A stretch of 11,321 bases of DNA from an uncultured Bacteroidales bacterium (GCA_934678915.1 CAKUSF010000062.1:1-11321), one strand, 5' to 3'; positions 1 to 7,727 are shown, counted from the stretch's first letter. Notes: generated by a model from the sequence alone, not told the origin. Translations and numbers: made by a program.

Positions 1-693
1 TATGGCGATGTTCCATACCATCTTATAGACATTGTGCCCGCCGGCACACGCTTCGACCTCTACCAATGGCAGCAGGCCTTTGAATATGCCTACAAAGACA
101 TCCGTGACAGGGGCAAGACTCCGATTCTGTGCGGGGGTACGGGACTTTACATTCAGGCTGCGACCTGCGGCTACACCTTGCCTCAGGTGCCCCCGAACGA
201 GGAACTGAGAGAAGAGCTCGAAAAGTACGAGACCGAGATTCTTATCGCGAAGTTGAGTAGTTACGGGCCACTTCCGGACGCAGGTGTCCTACAGTCTAAA
301 AGGAGGATAATCAGAGCCTTGGAGGTTGCGATGTACGAGCGGGAACATCCTGTAAAACGGACCGGATTCCTACCAAAGAACCCATACTACATCGGGACGT
401 TGGTCAGCCGCGAGGAACGCATCGCGAGGATTGATCGAAGGCTTGACGAGAGGCTGGCTGGTGGGATGATTGAGGAGGTCAAAGGACTGCTGAATAGTGG
501 AATCCCCGCTGAAGACCTTGTCTATTACGGACTTGAGTACAAATTCGTCACTCAGTACGTCCTCGGCGTCCTGACTTACGAGGAGATGCACACTCTTCTG
601 GCCAATGCCATCCACCAGTTCGCCAAACGTCAGATGACTTGGTTCCGGGGCATGGAAAAGGATGGGATTAAGATCCACTGGATAGAGGTGTAA
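1..693 (+). CDS. miaA: tRNA dimethylallyltransferase, MiaA family (5' end outside window)
   Basis: The reading frame is open from the first base and gives 230 residues, so the usual N-terminal part with the P-loop is missing because of the window edge. MiaA transfers a dimethylallyl group from DMAPP to A37 of tRNAs that read codons starting with U. Visible family marks are HLIDIV near the start, the GGTGLYIQA block, KRRIIRALEV, a run of basic and acidic residues around RIDRRLDERL, and the C-terminal block QFAKRQMTWFRG, which matches the R-Q-(I/L/M)-T-W-(L/F)-R signature. The region between GGTGLY and RRIIRALEV is shorter than in E. coli MiaA, and the usual GYR/K-E/Q motif reads YYGLEYKF; I believe this variant is common in Bacteroidales, some of which have two MiaA paralogues. 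An internal GTG at 34 is not the start, because conserved sequence precedes it. purE follows after 28 bases on the same strand, probably co-transcribed. Confidence 0.93.
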   Translation, partial: YGDVPYHLIDIVPAGTRFDLYQWQQAFEYAYKDIRDRGKTPILCGGTGLYIQAATCGYTLPQVPPNEELREELEKYETEILIAKLSSYGPLPDAGVLQSKRRIIRALEVAMYEREHPVKRTGFLPKNPYYIGTLVSREERIARIDRRLDERLAGGMIEEVKGLLNSGIPAEDLVYYGLEYKFVTQYVLGVLTYEEMHTLLANAIHQFAKRQMTWFRGMEKDGIKIHWIEV

Positions 694-721
694 AAAAATA
701 CTTATTAATATTCAATATTTT

Positions 722-1192
722 ATGCTGAAAGTAGCAATTATCATGGGCTCCACAAGCGACTACGATGTCATGTCGGGAGCCGAGCAGATCCTTTCCGACT
801 TCGGGATCGAGTTTGAAAAAAGGGTGATCAGCGCCCACAGAACCCCGGAACTTATGTTTGAATATACCAAAGCCCTCAAAGGACGTGGGTTCGGGGTGGT
901 CATTGCCGGAGCCGGTGGAGCCGCCCATCTTGCAGGAGTCGCGGCAGGGCTCACAACTTTGCCTGTGATCGCTGTGCCGATGCAGACAAAGGCCCTATGC
1001 GGGCTGGATTCACTTCTTTCGATGGTACAGATGCCTACGGGGATTCCGGTCGCCACAGTAGCGATAGGCGGTGCCAAGAATGCAGCAATCCTTGCGGCAG
1101 AAATCCTCGCCCTCCAAGACACAACAATCTCGGAAAAGCTAGATGCCTACCGCAAGGCTCAAGCTGAAAAGATCTACAATACGACTATCTAG
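722..1192 (+). CDS. purE: N5-carboxyaminoimidazole ribonucleotide mutase (PurE, class I)
   Basis: PurE converts N5-CAIR to CAIR in de novo purine synthesis in the cytoplasm and works after PurK. The 156-residue length is typical of the single-domain class I enzyme. Visible motifs are GSTSD (residues 9-13), the catalytic SAHRTP (37-42, with the His corresponding to His45 of E. coli), GAGGAAHL (63-70), and the block VPMQTKALCGLDSLLS followed by MPTGIPVATVAIG (about 85-116). The start is the ATG at 722, preceded by an A/T-rich leader without a Shine-Dalgarno site, which is normal for this phylum. There is no other purine gene nearby; miaA lies just upstream. The TAG stop lies inside a CTAG that also carries the stop of the convergent regulator gene, so no intergenic terminator separates the two. 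Confidence 0.97.
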   Translation: MLKVAIIMGSTSDYDVMSGAEQILSDFGIEFEKRVISAHRTPELMFEYTKALKGRGFGVVIAGAGGAAHLAGVAAGLTTLPVIAVPMQTKALCGLDSLLSMVQMPTGIPVATVAIGGAKNAAILAAEILALQDTTISEKLDAYRKAQAEKIYNTTI

Positions 1193-2241
1193 AACGATGC
1201 TTCTGTAGATTCCCCACCGAAACGGCCTCCCAGCACAAGTTTGACTTTCAGCAGGGAGGTCTTTTCTTCTTCACTCGCCTTGTTCTCAATCATTTTCTGA
1301 AGGAGATCAAATGATTTGGAAGCGATTTCAGAAAGAGGCTGGATGATGTGTGGAACCACTGGCTTGTTCAGTTCATAAACATCACTCTCGTCAAAGCAGA
1401 CAAACGAAAAATCCTTTGGCATGCTGAGACCAAGCACATTAAGAGCATTGAATCCGTACATCGCAATCCTCTTGGTAGGAAGGATGAACGCTTCCGTGCC
1501 CCGTTTCACTGCTTCGCGGAAAACCTCAATTACATCCTTTTTTGCAGGCTCTGTCTCATAGTCAATCCTATGAATCCTTATGTCATCTTTCAATCCAGCT
1601 TCCTCCATCGCTGATGAGTAACCAGCCTCTCTGTCAACAAGGCTAGTAACCCCCGTCTTGTAAGAGAACATCTCAATCTTGCCAAAACCCTGATGGATCA
1701 AGTACTTGGTAGCCATCTTTCCGGCATCCACATTATCGACAAGGACACGTCCAAACTCATCTCCAGGCATATTCCTATCTATCAAGACAGTAGGTATGCC
1801 AATGTTGATGGCCCTAGCCAATGCAGCCTCAGCTCCAAGACAAGGAGCCACAATCAGCCCTTCAACATTGTACCCCACCATTGTCTCGACCAAGTGGGCA
1901 AACTTCTGAGGATTCTCTTCAGAACTTGCGAAAATCACTGTGTAGCCATCCTTGTAGGCAATGTTCTCAATGTTTCTACAGATTTCGGCAAAGAACGGAT
2001 TGGCGATGTCAGAAACAATGACAGCAATTGAATGAGAACGTCCGCTTCTAAGTGAAGCAGCAGCATTGTTACGCCTATACCCTAGCCTTTTGGCGACTTG
2101 AAGCACCCTTTCAGCAGTGTCAGGGTTGACTGGACAGTCCAATCGGCCATCCTTGCCCATTTTGGCATTCATCACGAAAGAAACCAGAGTGACAGACACT
2201 CCGGCTTCTCTCGCCACATCTCTAATGGTAACTTTTTTCAT
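1189..2241 (-). CDS. LacI/GalR-family transcriptional regulator
   Basis: This is a 350-residue one-component regulator. Residues 5-25 form the LacI helix-turn-helix (TIRDVAREAGVS, then VTLVSFVMN), followed by a third helix (about 41-54, ending LGYRRN) and the hinge helix AAASLRSGR (60-68). Residues 70-340 form a periplasmic-binding-protein-like effector domain, seen in SIAVIVSDIANPFFAEI, GLIVAP, VLVDN and FVCFDES. Numbering up to residue 25 matches E. coli LacI: Tyr17-Gln18 are Val-Thr and Arg22 is Phe, and about eight extra residues sit before the third helix. Similar helices occur in many Bacteroidales LacI-type proteins as far as I recall. The ligand and operator cannot be told. No sugar-use gene lies beside it. 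It starts 31 bases after hppA on the same strand, so the two may share a transcript, and it converges on purE with a 4-base overlap. The start is set by the match of the MKKVTIRDVA opening to the family. Confidence 0.92.
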   Translation of the reverse strand: MKKVTIRDVAREAGVSVTLVSFVMNAKMGKDGRLDCPVNPDTAERVLQVAKRLGYRRNNAAASLRSGRSHSIAVIVSDIANPFFAEICRNIENIAYKDGYTVIFASSEENPQKFAHLVETMVGYNVEGLIVAPCLGAEAALARAINIGIPTVLIDRNMPGDEFGRVLVDNVDAGKMATKYLIHQGFGKIEMFSYKTGVTSLVDREAGYSSAMEEAGLKDDIRIHRIDYETEPAKKDVIEVFREAVKRGTEAFILPTKRIAMYGFNALNVLGLSMPKDFSFVCFDESDVYELNKPVVPHIIQPLSEIASKSFDLLQKMIENKASEEEKTSLLKVKLVLGGRFGGESTEASF

Positions 2242-2272
2242 TATAATACTAACTGTAAGTTCGTCATATTCA

Positions 2273-4462
2273 TTAACCGTGGATCATGACAATTAGTCCT
2301 GCCATCACGATTGAGACCATACTCATGAGCTTGATGAGGATGTTCAGCGAAGGTCCTGACGTGTCTTTGAAAGGATCACCGACCGTGTCTCCTACAACCG
2401 TAGCATGGTGATTTGTGGAATTTTTGCCACCGAAGTGACCGTCTTCGACATATTTCTTGGCATTATCCCAAGCTCCACCTGAGTTGGCAAGGAATATGGC
2501 AAGGATAAATCCAGCTCCAAGACCACCGATGAGAAGTCCCATGACACCTGCCTCTCCAAGAATGATACCAACAACGATAGGAACTATGATGGCAGTAAGT
2601 GCCGGAGCGATCATTTCATGTTGGGCAGCCTTTGTAGAGATCTCCACACAACGCTTGTAGTCAGGGCGTTGCTTACCTTCGAGGATACCTTTTATCTCTC
2701 TGAATTGACGGCGAACTTCGACCACCATTTTCTGAGCGGCACGACCTACCGCATTCATTGTCATTCCACAGAACAAGAATGCCATCATGGCACCCACAAA
2801 GACTCCGGCAAGGACCCTCGGATTCATCAGATTTACCTGATAGTACTGGACAATCTGAGGGATAGTTGCCTCAGCGACATTTACGACCTTGTCACCAAGT
2901 TGAAGTACAGCTGTGCCCATGTGCTGGAGACCAATCTTGATTTCCTCTATGTAAGAGGCAAGAAGGGCAAGAGCCGTAAGGGCGGCTGAACCGATTGCAA
3001 ATCCCTTTCCTGTTGCTGCGGTCGTGTTGCCAAGAGCATCAAGAGTGTCAGTACGATGACGCACTTCCGGATTAAGTTCGCTCATCTGAGCATTGCCACC
3101 GGCATTGTCGGCAATCGGGCCGTAAGCGTCAGTAGCCAGAGTGATGCCCAAAGTTGAGAGCATTCCGACAGCAGCAATGCTGATACCGTAAAGGCCGTTG
3201 CTAATGAACTCTGGATCAAACGAGAATCCCGTGGCACAGAGATAAGAAACAAGAATGGCTATCACTATTGTGACAACAGGGATGCAAGTGGAAATCATTC
3301 CTAGACCGATTCCATTTATGATTACTGTGGCTGGGCCAGTCTGTGAACTCTCGGCAAGAGCCTGAGTCGGTTTGTAGGAGTGAGAAGTGTAGTACTCAGT
3401 AGCTTTTCCGATAATCACACCAGCCAACAGACCTGCAATCACAGAAAGGCTAAGCTGCCACCAATTGTCAAAACCTAGAATGTAGAACACCACAAAGGTT
3501 AGTATGGCGATAAGAACCGCACTAAGATTCGTACCGATGCTAAGCGATTTAAGCAGTTGCTGGAGTCCAGCGCCCTCCTTCGTCCTCACGGCATAGATTC
3601 CAATGATTGAAAGGACTACTCCAATCGCTGCAATCATCATTGGAGCGATGATTGCTCTCATCTGGGCATCCACATCGCCAAAGAATGCGGAAGCACCAAG
3701 TGCCATTGTTGCCAGAACCGAACCGCAATATGACTCGTAAAGGTCAGCACCCATTCCGGCAACATCACCAACGTTGTCACCCACATTGTCAGCAATGGTA
3801 GCTGGATTTCTTGGATCATCCTCAGGAATATCCTGTTCAACTTTTCCCACAATGTCAGCTCCGACATCAGCAGCCTTGGTGTAGATTCCACCTCCTACTC
3901 TAGCGAAGAGAGCCTGGGTTGATGCACCCATTCCGAAAGTAAGCATCGTGGTGGTGATGACAACAAGTGTCTGAGATTCACTTGCTTCATGTACGAAAGC
4001 ATTAAGTACTATCCACCAGATAGAGATGTCAAGAAGACCCAGTCCCACAACCGTGAGCCCCATCACGGCTCCTGAGCGGAAAGCTAGTTTTAGGCCGGAG
4101 TTAAGCGACTTGCTGACAGCGTTGGCAGTTCTGGCAGAAGCGTAAGTGGCAGTTCTCATGCCGATGTAGCCGGCAAGAGCAGAGAAAAAGCCTCCGGTAA
4201 GGAAAGCGAACGGGACCCATTTGTTCTGAACACCGAAACCAAAAGCGAGAACGCTGAACAAAACGGCTAGAACAACAAACACAATTCCTACAACCTTGTA
4301 CTGTTGTTTGAGGTATGCCATTGCGCCCTCACGAACATATTGGGCAATCTCCTTCATTGTCGGTGTACCTTCACTTTCTTTCTTCATCTGATGGTAGAAG
4401 AGCCAAGCAAAGAAGAGGGCTATCACTGAAGCCACTGGTACTGAATAGAACAGGTAATTCAT
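2273..4462 (-). CDS. hppA: ion-pumping membrane pyrophosphatase, K+-dependent, probably Na+-translocating
   Basis: This integral membrane enzyme hydrolyses pyrophosphate and pumps cations across the cytoplasmic membrane. The 729 residues and about 16 hydrophobic segments fit the family. Substrate and Mg2+ sites are visible in [11 protein letters not shown] (199-209), [20 protein letters not shown] (225-244), [20 protein letters not shown] (441-460), [10 protein letters not shown] (662-671) and [15 protein letters not shown] (691-705). Ala482 in [10 protein letters not shown] is the residue of the K+-dependent class; a Lys there marks K+-independent enzymes. Glu243 in ADLYES occupies the position used by Na+-pumping members, and Thr89, Phe93 and Asp145 resemble the signature reported for the dual Na+/H+ pump of Bacteroides vulgatus. 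The usual HKA before GDTVGD reads HHA here. It lies behind the ribosomal cluster terminator with its own promoter candidate, and a LacI-type gene follows after 31 bases. No Shine-Dalgarno site precedes the ATG. Confidence 0.96.
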   Translation of the reverse strand: MNYLFYSVPVASVIALFFAWLFYHQMKKESEGTPTMKEIAQYVREGAMAYLKQQYKVVGIVFVVLAVLFSVLAFGFGVQNKWVPFAFLTGGFFSALAGYIGMRTATYASARTANAVSKSLNSGLKLAFRSGAVMGLTVVGLGLLDISIWWIVLNAFVHEASESQTLVVITTTMLTFGMGASTQALFARVGGGIYTKAADVGADIVGKVEQDIPEDDPRNPATIADNVGDNVGDVAGMGADLYESYCGSVLATMALGASAFFGDVDAQMRAIIAPMMIAAIGVVLSIIGIYAVRTKEGAGLQQLLKSLSIGTNLSAVLIAILTFVVFYILGFDNWWQLSLSVIAGLLAGVIIGKATEYYTSHSYKPTQALAESSQTGPATVIINGIGLGMISTCIPVVTIVIAILVSYLCATGFSFDPEFISNGLYGISIAAVGMLSTLGITLATDAYGPIADNAGGNAQMSELNPEVRHRTDTLDALGNTTAATGKGFAIGSAALTALALLASYIEEIKIGLQHMGTAVLQLGDKVVNVAEATIPQIVQYYQVNLMNPRVLAGVFVGAMMAFLFCGMTMNAVGRAAQKMVVEVRRQFREIKGILEGKQRPDYKRCVEISTKAAQHEMIAPALTAIIVPIVVGIILGEAGVMGLLIGGLGAGFILAIFLANSGGAWDNAKKYVEDGHFGGKNSTNHHATVVGDTVGDPFKDTSGPSLNILIKLMSMVSIVMAGLIVMIHG

Positions 4463-4499
4463 AAATTGATTTGCTATAACGATTTAGTAAATATCTTCT

Positions 4500-4524
4500 A
4501 AAAAAAAGGTTCTGGGAACCTTTT
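4500..4524 (-). terminator. terminator-like hairpin in the hppA leader
   Basis: Arms AAAAGGTTC (4504-4512) and GAACCTTTT (4516-4524) pair over 9 bp around a 3-base loop. Read on the minus strand the stem is followed by eight T (4507-4500), the form of an intrinsic terminator. It sits 38 bases before the hppA start and just after the TATATTTG promoter candidate. It could be a second stop for read-through from rplQ, an early attenuator of hppA, or a 5' mRNA-protecting hairpin; the sequence alone does not decide. Confidence 0.6.
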
Positions 4525-4531
4525 CAGATTG

Positions 4532-4539
4532 CAAATATA
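4532..4539 (-). promoter_or_regulatory. candidate Bacteroidota -7 promoter box for hppA
   Basis: The minus strand reads TATATTTG, an exact match to the TAnnTTTG -7 consensus of primary sigma factors in Bacteroides. It lies about 70 bases before the hppA ATG, in the only long spacer of the minus-strand block. A TTTG -33 element at the usual 19-21 base distance is not clear (GGTT is found there), so the promoter is a candidate based on the -7 box and position. Confidence 0.45.
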
Positions 4540-4584
4540 AGAAAAAGTAAAGCATATTAACCATACTCCATGGCAAAAAAGATT

Positions 4585-4618
4585 AAAAAATGGCGACCGG
4601 ATTGAACGATCGCCATTT
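4585..4618 (-). terminator. intrinsic terminator of the ribosomal-protein cluster
   Basis: Arms AAATGGCGA (4588-4596) and TCGCCATTT (4610-4618) pair over 9 bp around a 13-base loop. On the minus strand the stem runs into TTTTTT (4590-4585) and, 4 bases later, a second T run (to about 4575). It begins 20 bases after the rplQ stop codon, as expected for the end of the rplR-to-rplQ transcript. On the plus strand no comparable T-run follows, so it appears one-directional. Confidence 0.8.
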
Positions 4619-4638
4619 ATCATTGCAAAATTCAGTAA

Positions 4639-5121
4639 TTACTCTGCCTTTGGAGCTTCCTCAACTGGGGCTTGTGCCTCCTCAGCTTTAGGGGCCTCTG
4701 CCTTCTTGGCGCGACTACGTCTGGTTGACTTCTTCTCCTCTTTCTTAGCGACAAGAGCAGCCTCGTTGAAATCAACGAACTCGATAAGAGCCATGTCGGC
4801 TCCGTCACCCTGACGGAAGCCCATGTGCAGCACGCGAGTGTAGCCACCTGGACGATCCGCGACCTTTGCTGAAATCACACCGAAGAGTTCCTTGACAGCC
4901 TCCTTGTTCTTAAGGTAGCTGAAAACTGTTCTGCGGGAATGAGTCGTGTCTTCCTTTGATTTGGTGACAAGAGGCTCAACGTATGACTTAAGAGCCTTTG
5001 CCTTAGCCACAGTTGTAGTAATTCTCTTATGCAGAATCAAAGAAGTCGCCATGTTGGCCAACAGTGCCTTACGATGGCCAGACTTACGGCCAAGGTGATT
5101 GATTGCTTTATTGTGCCTCAT
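4639..5121 (-). CDS. rplQ: 50S ribosomal protein L17 with acidic tail
   Basis: L17 (bL17) is a large-subunit protein near the exit of the peptide tunnel. The core is plain: [20 protein letters not shown] at the start, [18 protein letters not shown] (about 28-45), [14 protein letters not shown] (51-64), then [20 protein letters not shown] (93-112) and IEFVDFN. After about residue 125 comes an added tail of about 35 residues, first basic ([15 protein letters not shown]) and then Ala/Glu/Pro-rich to the end. E. coli L17 is 127 residues; such tails are common in Bacteroidota. It starts 2 bases after the rpoA stop codon, so translation is probably coupled, and it is the last gene before the terminator. 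Confidence 0.98.
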   Translation of the reverse strand: MRHNKAINHLGRKSGHRKALLANMATSLILHKRITTTVAKAKALKSYVEPLVTKSKEDTTHSRRTVFSYLKNKEAVKELFGVISAKVADRPGGYTRVLHMGFRQGDGADMALIEFVDFNEAALVAKKEEKKSTRRSRAKKAEAPKAEEAQAPVEEAPKAE

Positions 5122-5123
5122 TT

Positions 5124-6131
5124 CTATGCGTTCTTTTTCTTGGGTTCAATATTAAATTTTCTTACATCCATCCCGAACTGGAGCTTCATCTTCTCCACGA
5201 GCTGATCGATTTCATTGAGTGACTTCTTTCCGAAGTTCCTAAACTTCATGAGCTCATTCCTTGAATAGGAAACAAGGTCAGCGAATGTGTCGATGTCAGC
5301 TGCTTTCAGACAGTTGTAGGCTCTCACTGAAAGACCCATGTCTGAAAGCTTGGTGAGAAGGAGATGTCTCATTCTGAGGCTTTCCTCATCCAACTCCTTA
5401 GAATCAGACTCAACAGCACTCTCAATGGAAATCTTCTTGTCATCCGTGAAAAGCTTGAAGTGATAGATCAGGATATTGGCCGCCTCTTGAAGCGCCATAT
5501 TCGGAGAGATAGATCCATCGGTGATTATCTCAAGGTTCAGCTTCTCGTAGTCGGTCTTCTGCTCGACACGCCAAGGCTCTACAGTCCAGTTGACCTTCCT
5601 GATAGGAGTGTAAACAGCATCGACAAGGATGGTTCCAATCGGTGTGTTCTCATCTCTCATCTCATCAGCCGGAACGAATCCACGGCCTTTAGTAATGGTC
5701 AATGAAATCTCAAGAGTAACTGACGGTTCGAGTGAGCAGATGTGCTGCTCTGGGTTCAACACCTTGAAAGAAGACAATCCTTTAGAAATATCCTCTGCGG
5801 TAAACTCATTCTTACCGCTAATCACAATGTTTGCTACCTCGGAGTCAACGGTGTCAACCATTCTCTTGAATCTCACACGTTTGAGATTCAGAATGATGTC
5901 CTGCATTCCCTCGATCACACCAGGAACCGTTGCGAACTCTTGGTCCACACCTGAAATCCTGATCTGACTGATAGCAAAACCTTCCAGAGAGGCGAGAAGA
6001 ACGCGACGAAGCGCATTACCGATTGTCTGACCGTAAGCAGGCTCAAGAGGCCTGAATTCAAAACGGCCGACTGTCTCGGTGCCTTCGAGCATTATCACCT
6101 TGTCCGGTTTCTGAAATGCCAAGATTGCCAT
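5124..6131 (-). CDS. rpoA: DNA-directed RNA polymerase subunit alpha
   Basis: Alpha dimerises to start RNA polymerase assembly, and its C-terminal domain touches upstream promoter DNA and regulators. The 335 residues have the normal two-domain build. In the N-terminal domain [20 protein letters not shown] (24-43) with VLLASLEG is the dimer and assembly region, and GRGFVPADE (149-157) is also conserved. The linker is acidic (about 238-252). In the C-terminal domain (about 253-320) [14 protein letters not shown] and [12 protein letters not shown] keep the DNA-contact residues Arg270, Asn273, Gly301, Lys303 and Ser304, which match Arg265, Asn268, Gly296, Lys298 and Ser299 of E. coli. It lies 24 bases after rpsD and 2 bases before rplQ, the standard alpha-operon arrangement. 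The ATG is preceded by an A-rich leader without a Shine-Dalgarno site. Confidence 0.99.
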   Translation of the reverse strand: MAILAFQKPDKVIMLEGTETVGRFEFRPLEPAYGQTIGNALRRVLLASLEGFAISQIRISGVDQEFATVPGVIEGMQDIILNLKRVRFKRMVDTVDSEVANIVISGKNEFTAEDISKGLSSFKVLNPEQHICSLEPSVTLEISLTITKGRGFVPADEMRDENTPIGTILVDAVYTPIRKVNWTVEPWRVEQKTDYEKLNLEIITDGSISPNMALQEAANILIYHFKLFTDDKKISIESAVESDSKELDEESLRMRHLLLTKLSDMGLSVRAYNCLKAADIDTFADLVSYSRNELMKFRNFGKKSLNEIDQLVEKMKLQFGMDVRKFNIEPKKKNA

Positions 6132-6155
6132 ATTAATTCTTTTTGGGTGTTAATT

Positions 6156-6758
6156 TTACTTAGAGTACAGATCTACGATGAGCTGTTCGTTGATGTTCTC
6201 AGGGATGTCAGCCCTTGCAGGAACATTCAAGAACTTGCCTGAAAGCGCCTTAGGGTCAAACTCGATCCATGAATATTTAGGAGCAGAAGCAACAGCCTTC
6301 TGAATGACCTCAAGGCTCTTTGAACGCTCTCTGACAGCAACCACGTCACTTGGTTTTACATGAACAGAAGGGATGTTGCAAACCTCTCCGTTCAGAGTGA
6401 TGTGTGCATGGCTGACAAGCTGTCTTGCAGCTGCTCTTGTTGGAGCGAGCCCCATTCTATAGACAATGTTGTCAAGTCTCGCCTCAAGGAGGAAGAGAAG
6501 ATTCTCACCTCTCAGACCCGGCATCTTGCAGGCCTTAAGGTAGGTGTTGTGGAACTGACGCTCAAGAAGACCGTACATGTACCTAACCTTCTGCTTTTCC
6601 TTAAGCTGGACACCGTACTCACGCTGCTTCTTGCGCTTTGCAGCCAATCCGTGCTGTCCTGGAGGATAGTTTCTCTTCTCGAAATCCTTATCACTTCCGA
6701 ATATAGGCTCACCGAATTTACGGGCGATTTTAGTGCTTGGACCAATATATCTTGCCAT
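6156..6758 (-). CDS. rpsD: 30S ribosomal protein S4
   Basis: S4 (uS4) binds the 5' domain of 16S rRNA early in assembly and helps maintain decoding accuracy. The 200-residue protein begins [20 protein letters not shown], the zinc-free form without the four N-terminal cysteines. YPPGQHG (32-38), [16 protein letters not shown] (54-69) and [20 protein letters not shown] (89-108) are conserved, and the S4 RNA-binding domain runs from ARLDN through [20 protein letters not shown] (112-131). In E. coli S4 represses its own operon; no such leader site is recognisable here. Spacing is 24 bases to rpsK upstream and 24 bases to rpoA downstream. Confidence 0.99.
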   Translation of the reverse strand: MARYIGPSTKIARKFGEPIFGSDKDFEKRNYPPGQHGLAAKRKKQREYGVQLKEKQKVRYMYGLLERQFHNTYLKACKMPGLRGENLLFLLEARLDNIVYRMGLAPTRAAARQLVSHAHITLNGEVCNIPSVHVKPSDVVAVRERSKSLEVIQKAVASAPKYSWIEFDPKALSGKFLNVPARADIPENINEQLIVDLYSK

Positions 6759-6782
6759 AGTAATTTTGTTTTAATTCATTGA

Positions 6783-7169
6783 TTATACTTTACGACGGCC
6801 TTTTGGTCTGCATCCGTTGTGCGGCATCGGAGTCACATCGACAATCTCAGTAACAACGATTCCAGCGTTGTTGACGGCTCTGATTGCAGACTCACGACCA
6901 GCACCTGGGCCTTTAACGAAGACCTTTACTTTGCGAAGACCAGCATCGAAAGCGGTCTTGGCAGCGTCCTCAGCAGCAACCTGAGCAGCGTATGGGGTGT
7001 TCTTCTTGGAACCTCTGAATCCGCTCTTTCCGGCTGAGGACCAACTGATCACCTGACCCTGATTGTTAGTCAAGGAAATGATCACGTTATTGAAGGTTGA
7101 TGAAATATGGGCCTGGCCCGTAGCCTCAACCTTGACAACTCTCTTTGATGATGTTGTTTTCTTTGCCAT
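6783..7169 (-). CDS. rpsK: 30S ribosomal protein S11
   Basis: S11 (uS11) sits on the platform of the small subunit near the 3' end of 16S rRNA and the E site. The 128 residues show [15 protein letters not shown], the [20 protein letters not shown] block, [13 protein letters not shown] and the C-terminal [10 protein letters not shown]. The Asn-Gly in HNG is the site converted to isoaspartate in E. coli S11. The very end reads CRPKGRRKV where the common form is CRPPKRRRV; this is a mild change in the basic tail. It starts 13 bases after rpsM and is followed by rpsD, as usual in this phylum. Confidence 0.99.
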   Translation of the reverse strand: MAKKTTSSKRVVKVEATGQAHISSTFNNVIISLTNNQGQVISWSSAGKSGFRGSKKNTPYAAQVAAEDAAKTAFDAGLRKVKVFVKGPGAGRESAIRAVNNAGIVVTEIVDVTPMPHNGCRPKGRRKV

Positions 7170-7182
7170 AATTCATCTAGTT

Positions 7183-7560
7183 TTACTTGGTCGCCTTCTT
7201 CTTGTTTGCGACGGTCTTCTTCTTTCCCTTTCTTGTACGGGCATTGTTCTTTGTGCTCTGACCACGTACAGGAAGACCGATACGATGACGGATACCTCTG
7301 TAGCAACCGATATCCATCAGTCGTTTGATGTTCATCTGGACGGAGGAACGAAGCTCACCCTCAATCTTATACTCCTCAGTGATGAGGGTACGGATAGCGG
7401 CAACCTGATCATCATTCCATTCACCGACCTTGATGTCGTAATCGATTCCGCACTTCTGGAGAATCTCTCTCGCGGAGCTGCGGCCGATACCGTAGATGTA
7501 GGTGAGACCTATCTCACCCCTTTTGTTGTTCGGTAAATCAACACCGGCTATTCTTGCCAT
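7183..7560 (-). CDS. rpsM: 30S ribosomal protein S13
   Basis: S13 (uS13) lies in the head of the small subunit and forms bridges to the 50S subunit and contacts to P-site tRNA. The 125 residues begin [20 protein letters not shown], carry the helix-hairpin-helix segment [14 protein letters not shown] (22-35), then [20 protein letters not shown] (80-99) and the tail block ARTRKG with a Lys-rich end. The gap to rpmJ is 37 bases, the longest inside the cluster; I found no full TAnnTTTG promoter box in it (the nearest, TAGTTTG, is one base short). Confidence 0.99.
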   Translation of the reverse strand: MARIAGVDLPNNKRGEIGLTYIYGIGRSSAREILQKCGIDYDIKVGEWNDDQVAAIRTLITEEYKIEGELRSSVQMNIKRLMDIGCYRGIRHRIGLPVRGQSTKNNARTRKGKKKTVANKKKATK

Positions 7561-7597
7561 AATTTATCTTAAACTTTATTTGTTTTACAAACTACTG

Positions 7598-7714
7598 TTA
7601 TCCCTGGCGCATCTTGAACTTAGGGTTCTTCTTGCAGATGACATAAAGACGACCTTTGCGTCTGACGATCTTGCAATCATCGCTGCGCTTCTTGATGGAT
7701 GTTTTGACTTTCAT
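7598..7714 (-). CDS. rpmJ: 50S ribosomal protein L36 with partial zinc site
   Basis: This 38-residue protein was found by direct translation of the gap between infA and rpsM. It begins [20 protein letters not shown] and continues [18 protein letters not shown], which is the L36 (bL36) pattern over the full normal length. The standard zinc ligands are Cys11, Cys14, Cys27 and His33. Here Cys14 and Cys27 remain, while position 11 is Ser and position 33 is Phe, so a complete four-ligand site is absent. L36 stabilises 23S rRNA structure late in 50S assembly. It starts 13 bases after infA in the normal infA-rpmJ-rpsM order. Confidence 0.97.
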   Translation of the reverse strand: MKVKTSIKKRSDDCKIVRRKGRLYVICKKNPKFKMRQG

Positions 7715-7727
7715 ATCGTGAATATTT

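Noticed and set aside
34..36. GTG as the start of the first gene
   Set aside because: Conserved MiaA residues (HLIDIV) are encoded before it in the same open frame, so the gene simply continues past the left edge.
2251..2261. Small palindrome AACT-GTA-AGTT before the LacI-type gene as an autoregulatory operator
   Set aside because: Only 4-bp arms with an odd spacer and no second copy; LacI-family operators are usually longer, with even symmetry.
2618..2989. Open frame of 123 codons on the plus strand inside hppA
   Set aside because: It lies fully antisense to a strongly conserved membrane pyrophosphatase, and its translation resembles no protein family; the same holds for the other opposite-strand frames over rpoA, rpsD, rpsM, secY and the regulator gene.
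7561..7597. Possible internal promoter in the rpmJ-rpsM gap (TAGTTTG) and a short TTTGT...ACAAA repeat
   Set aside because: The box is one base too short for TAnnTTTG and the repeat has only about five paired bases.
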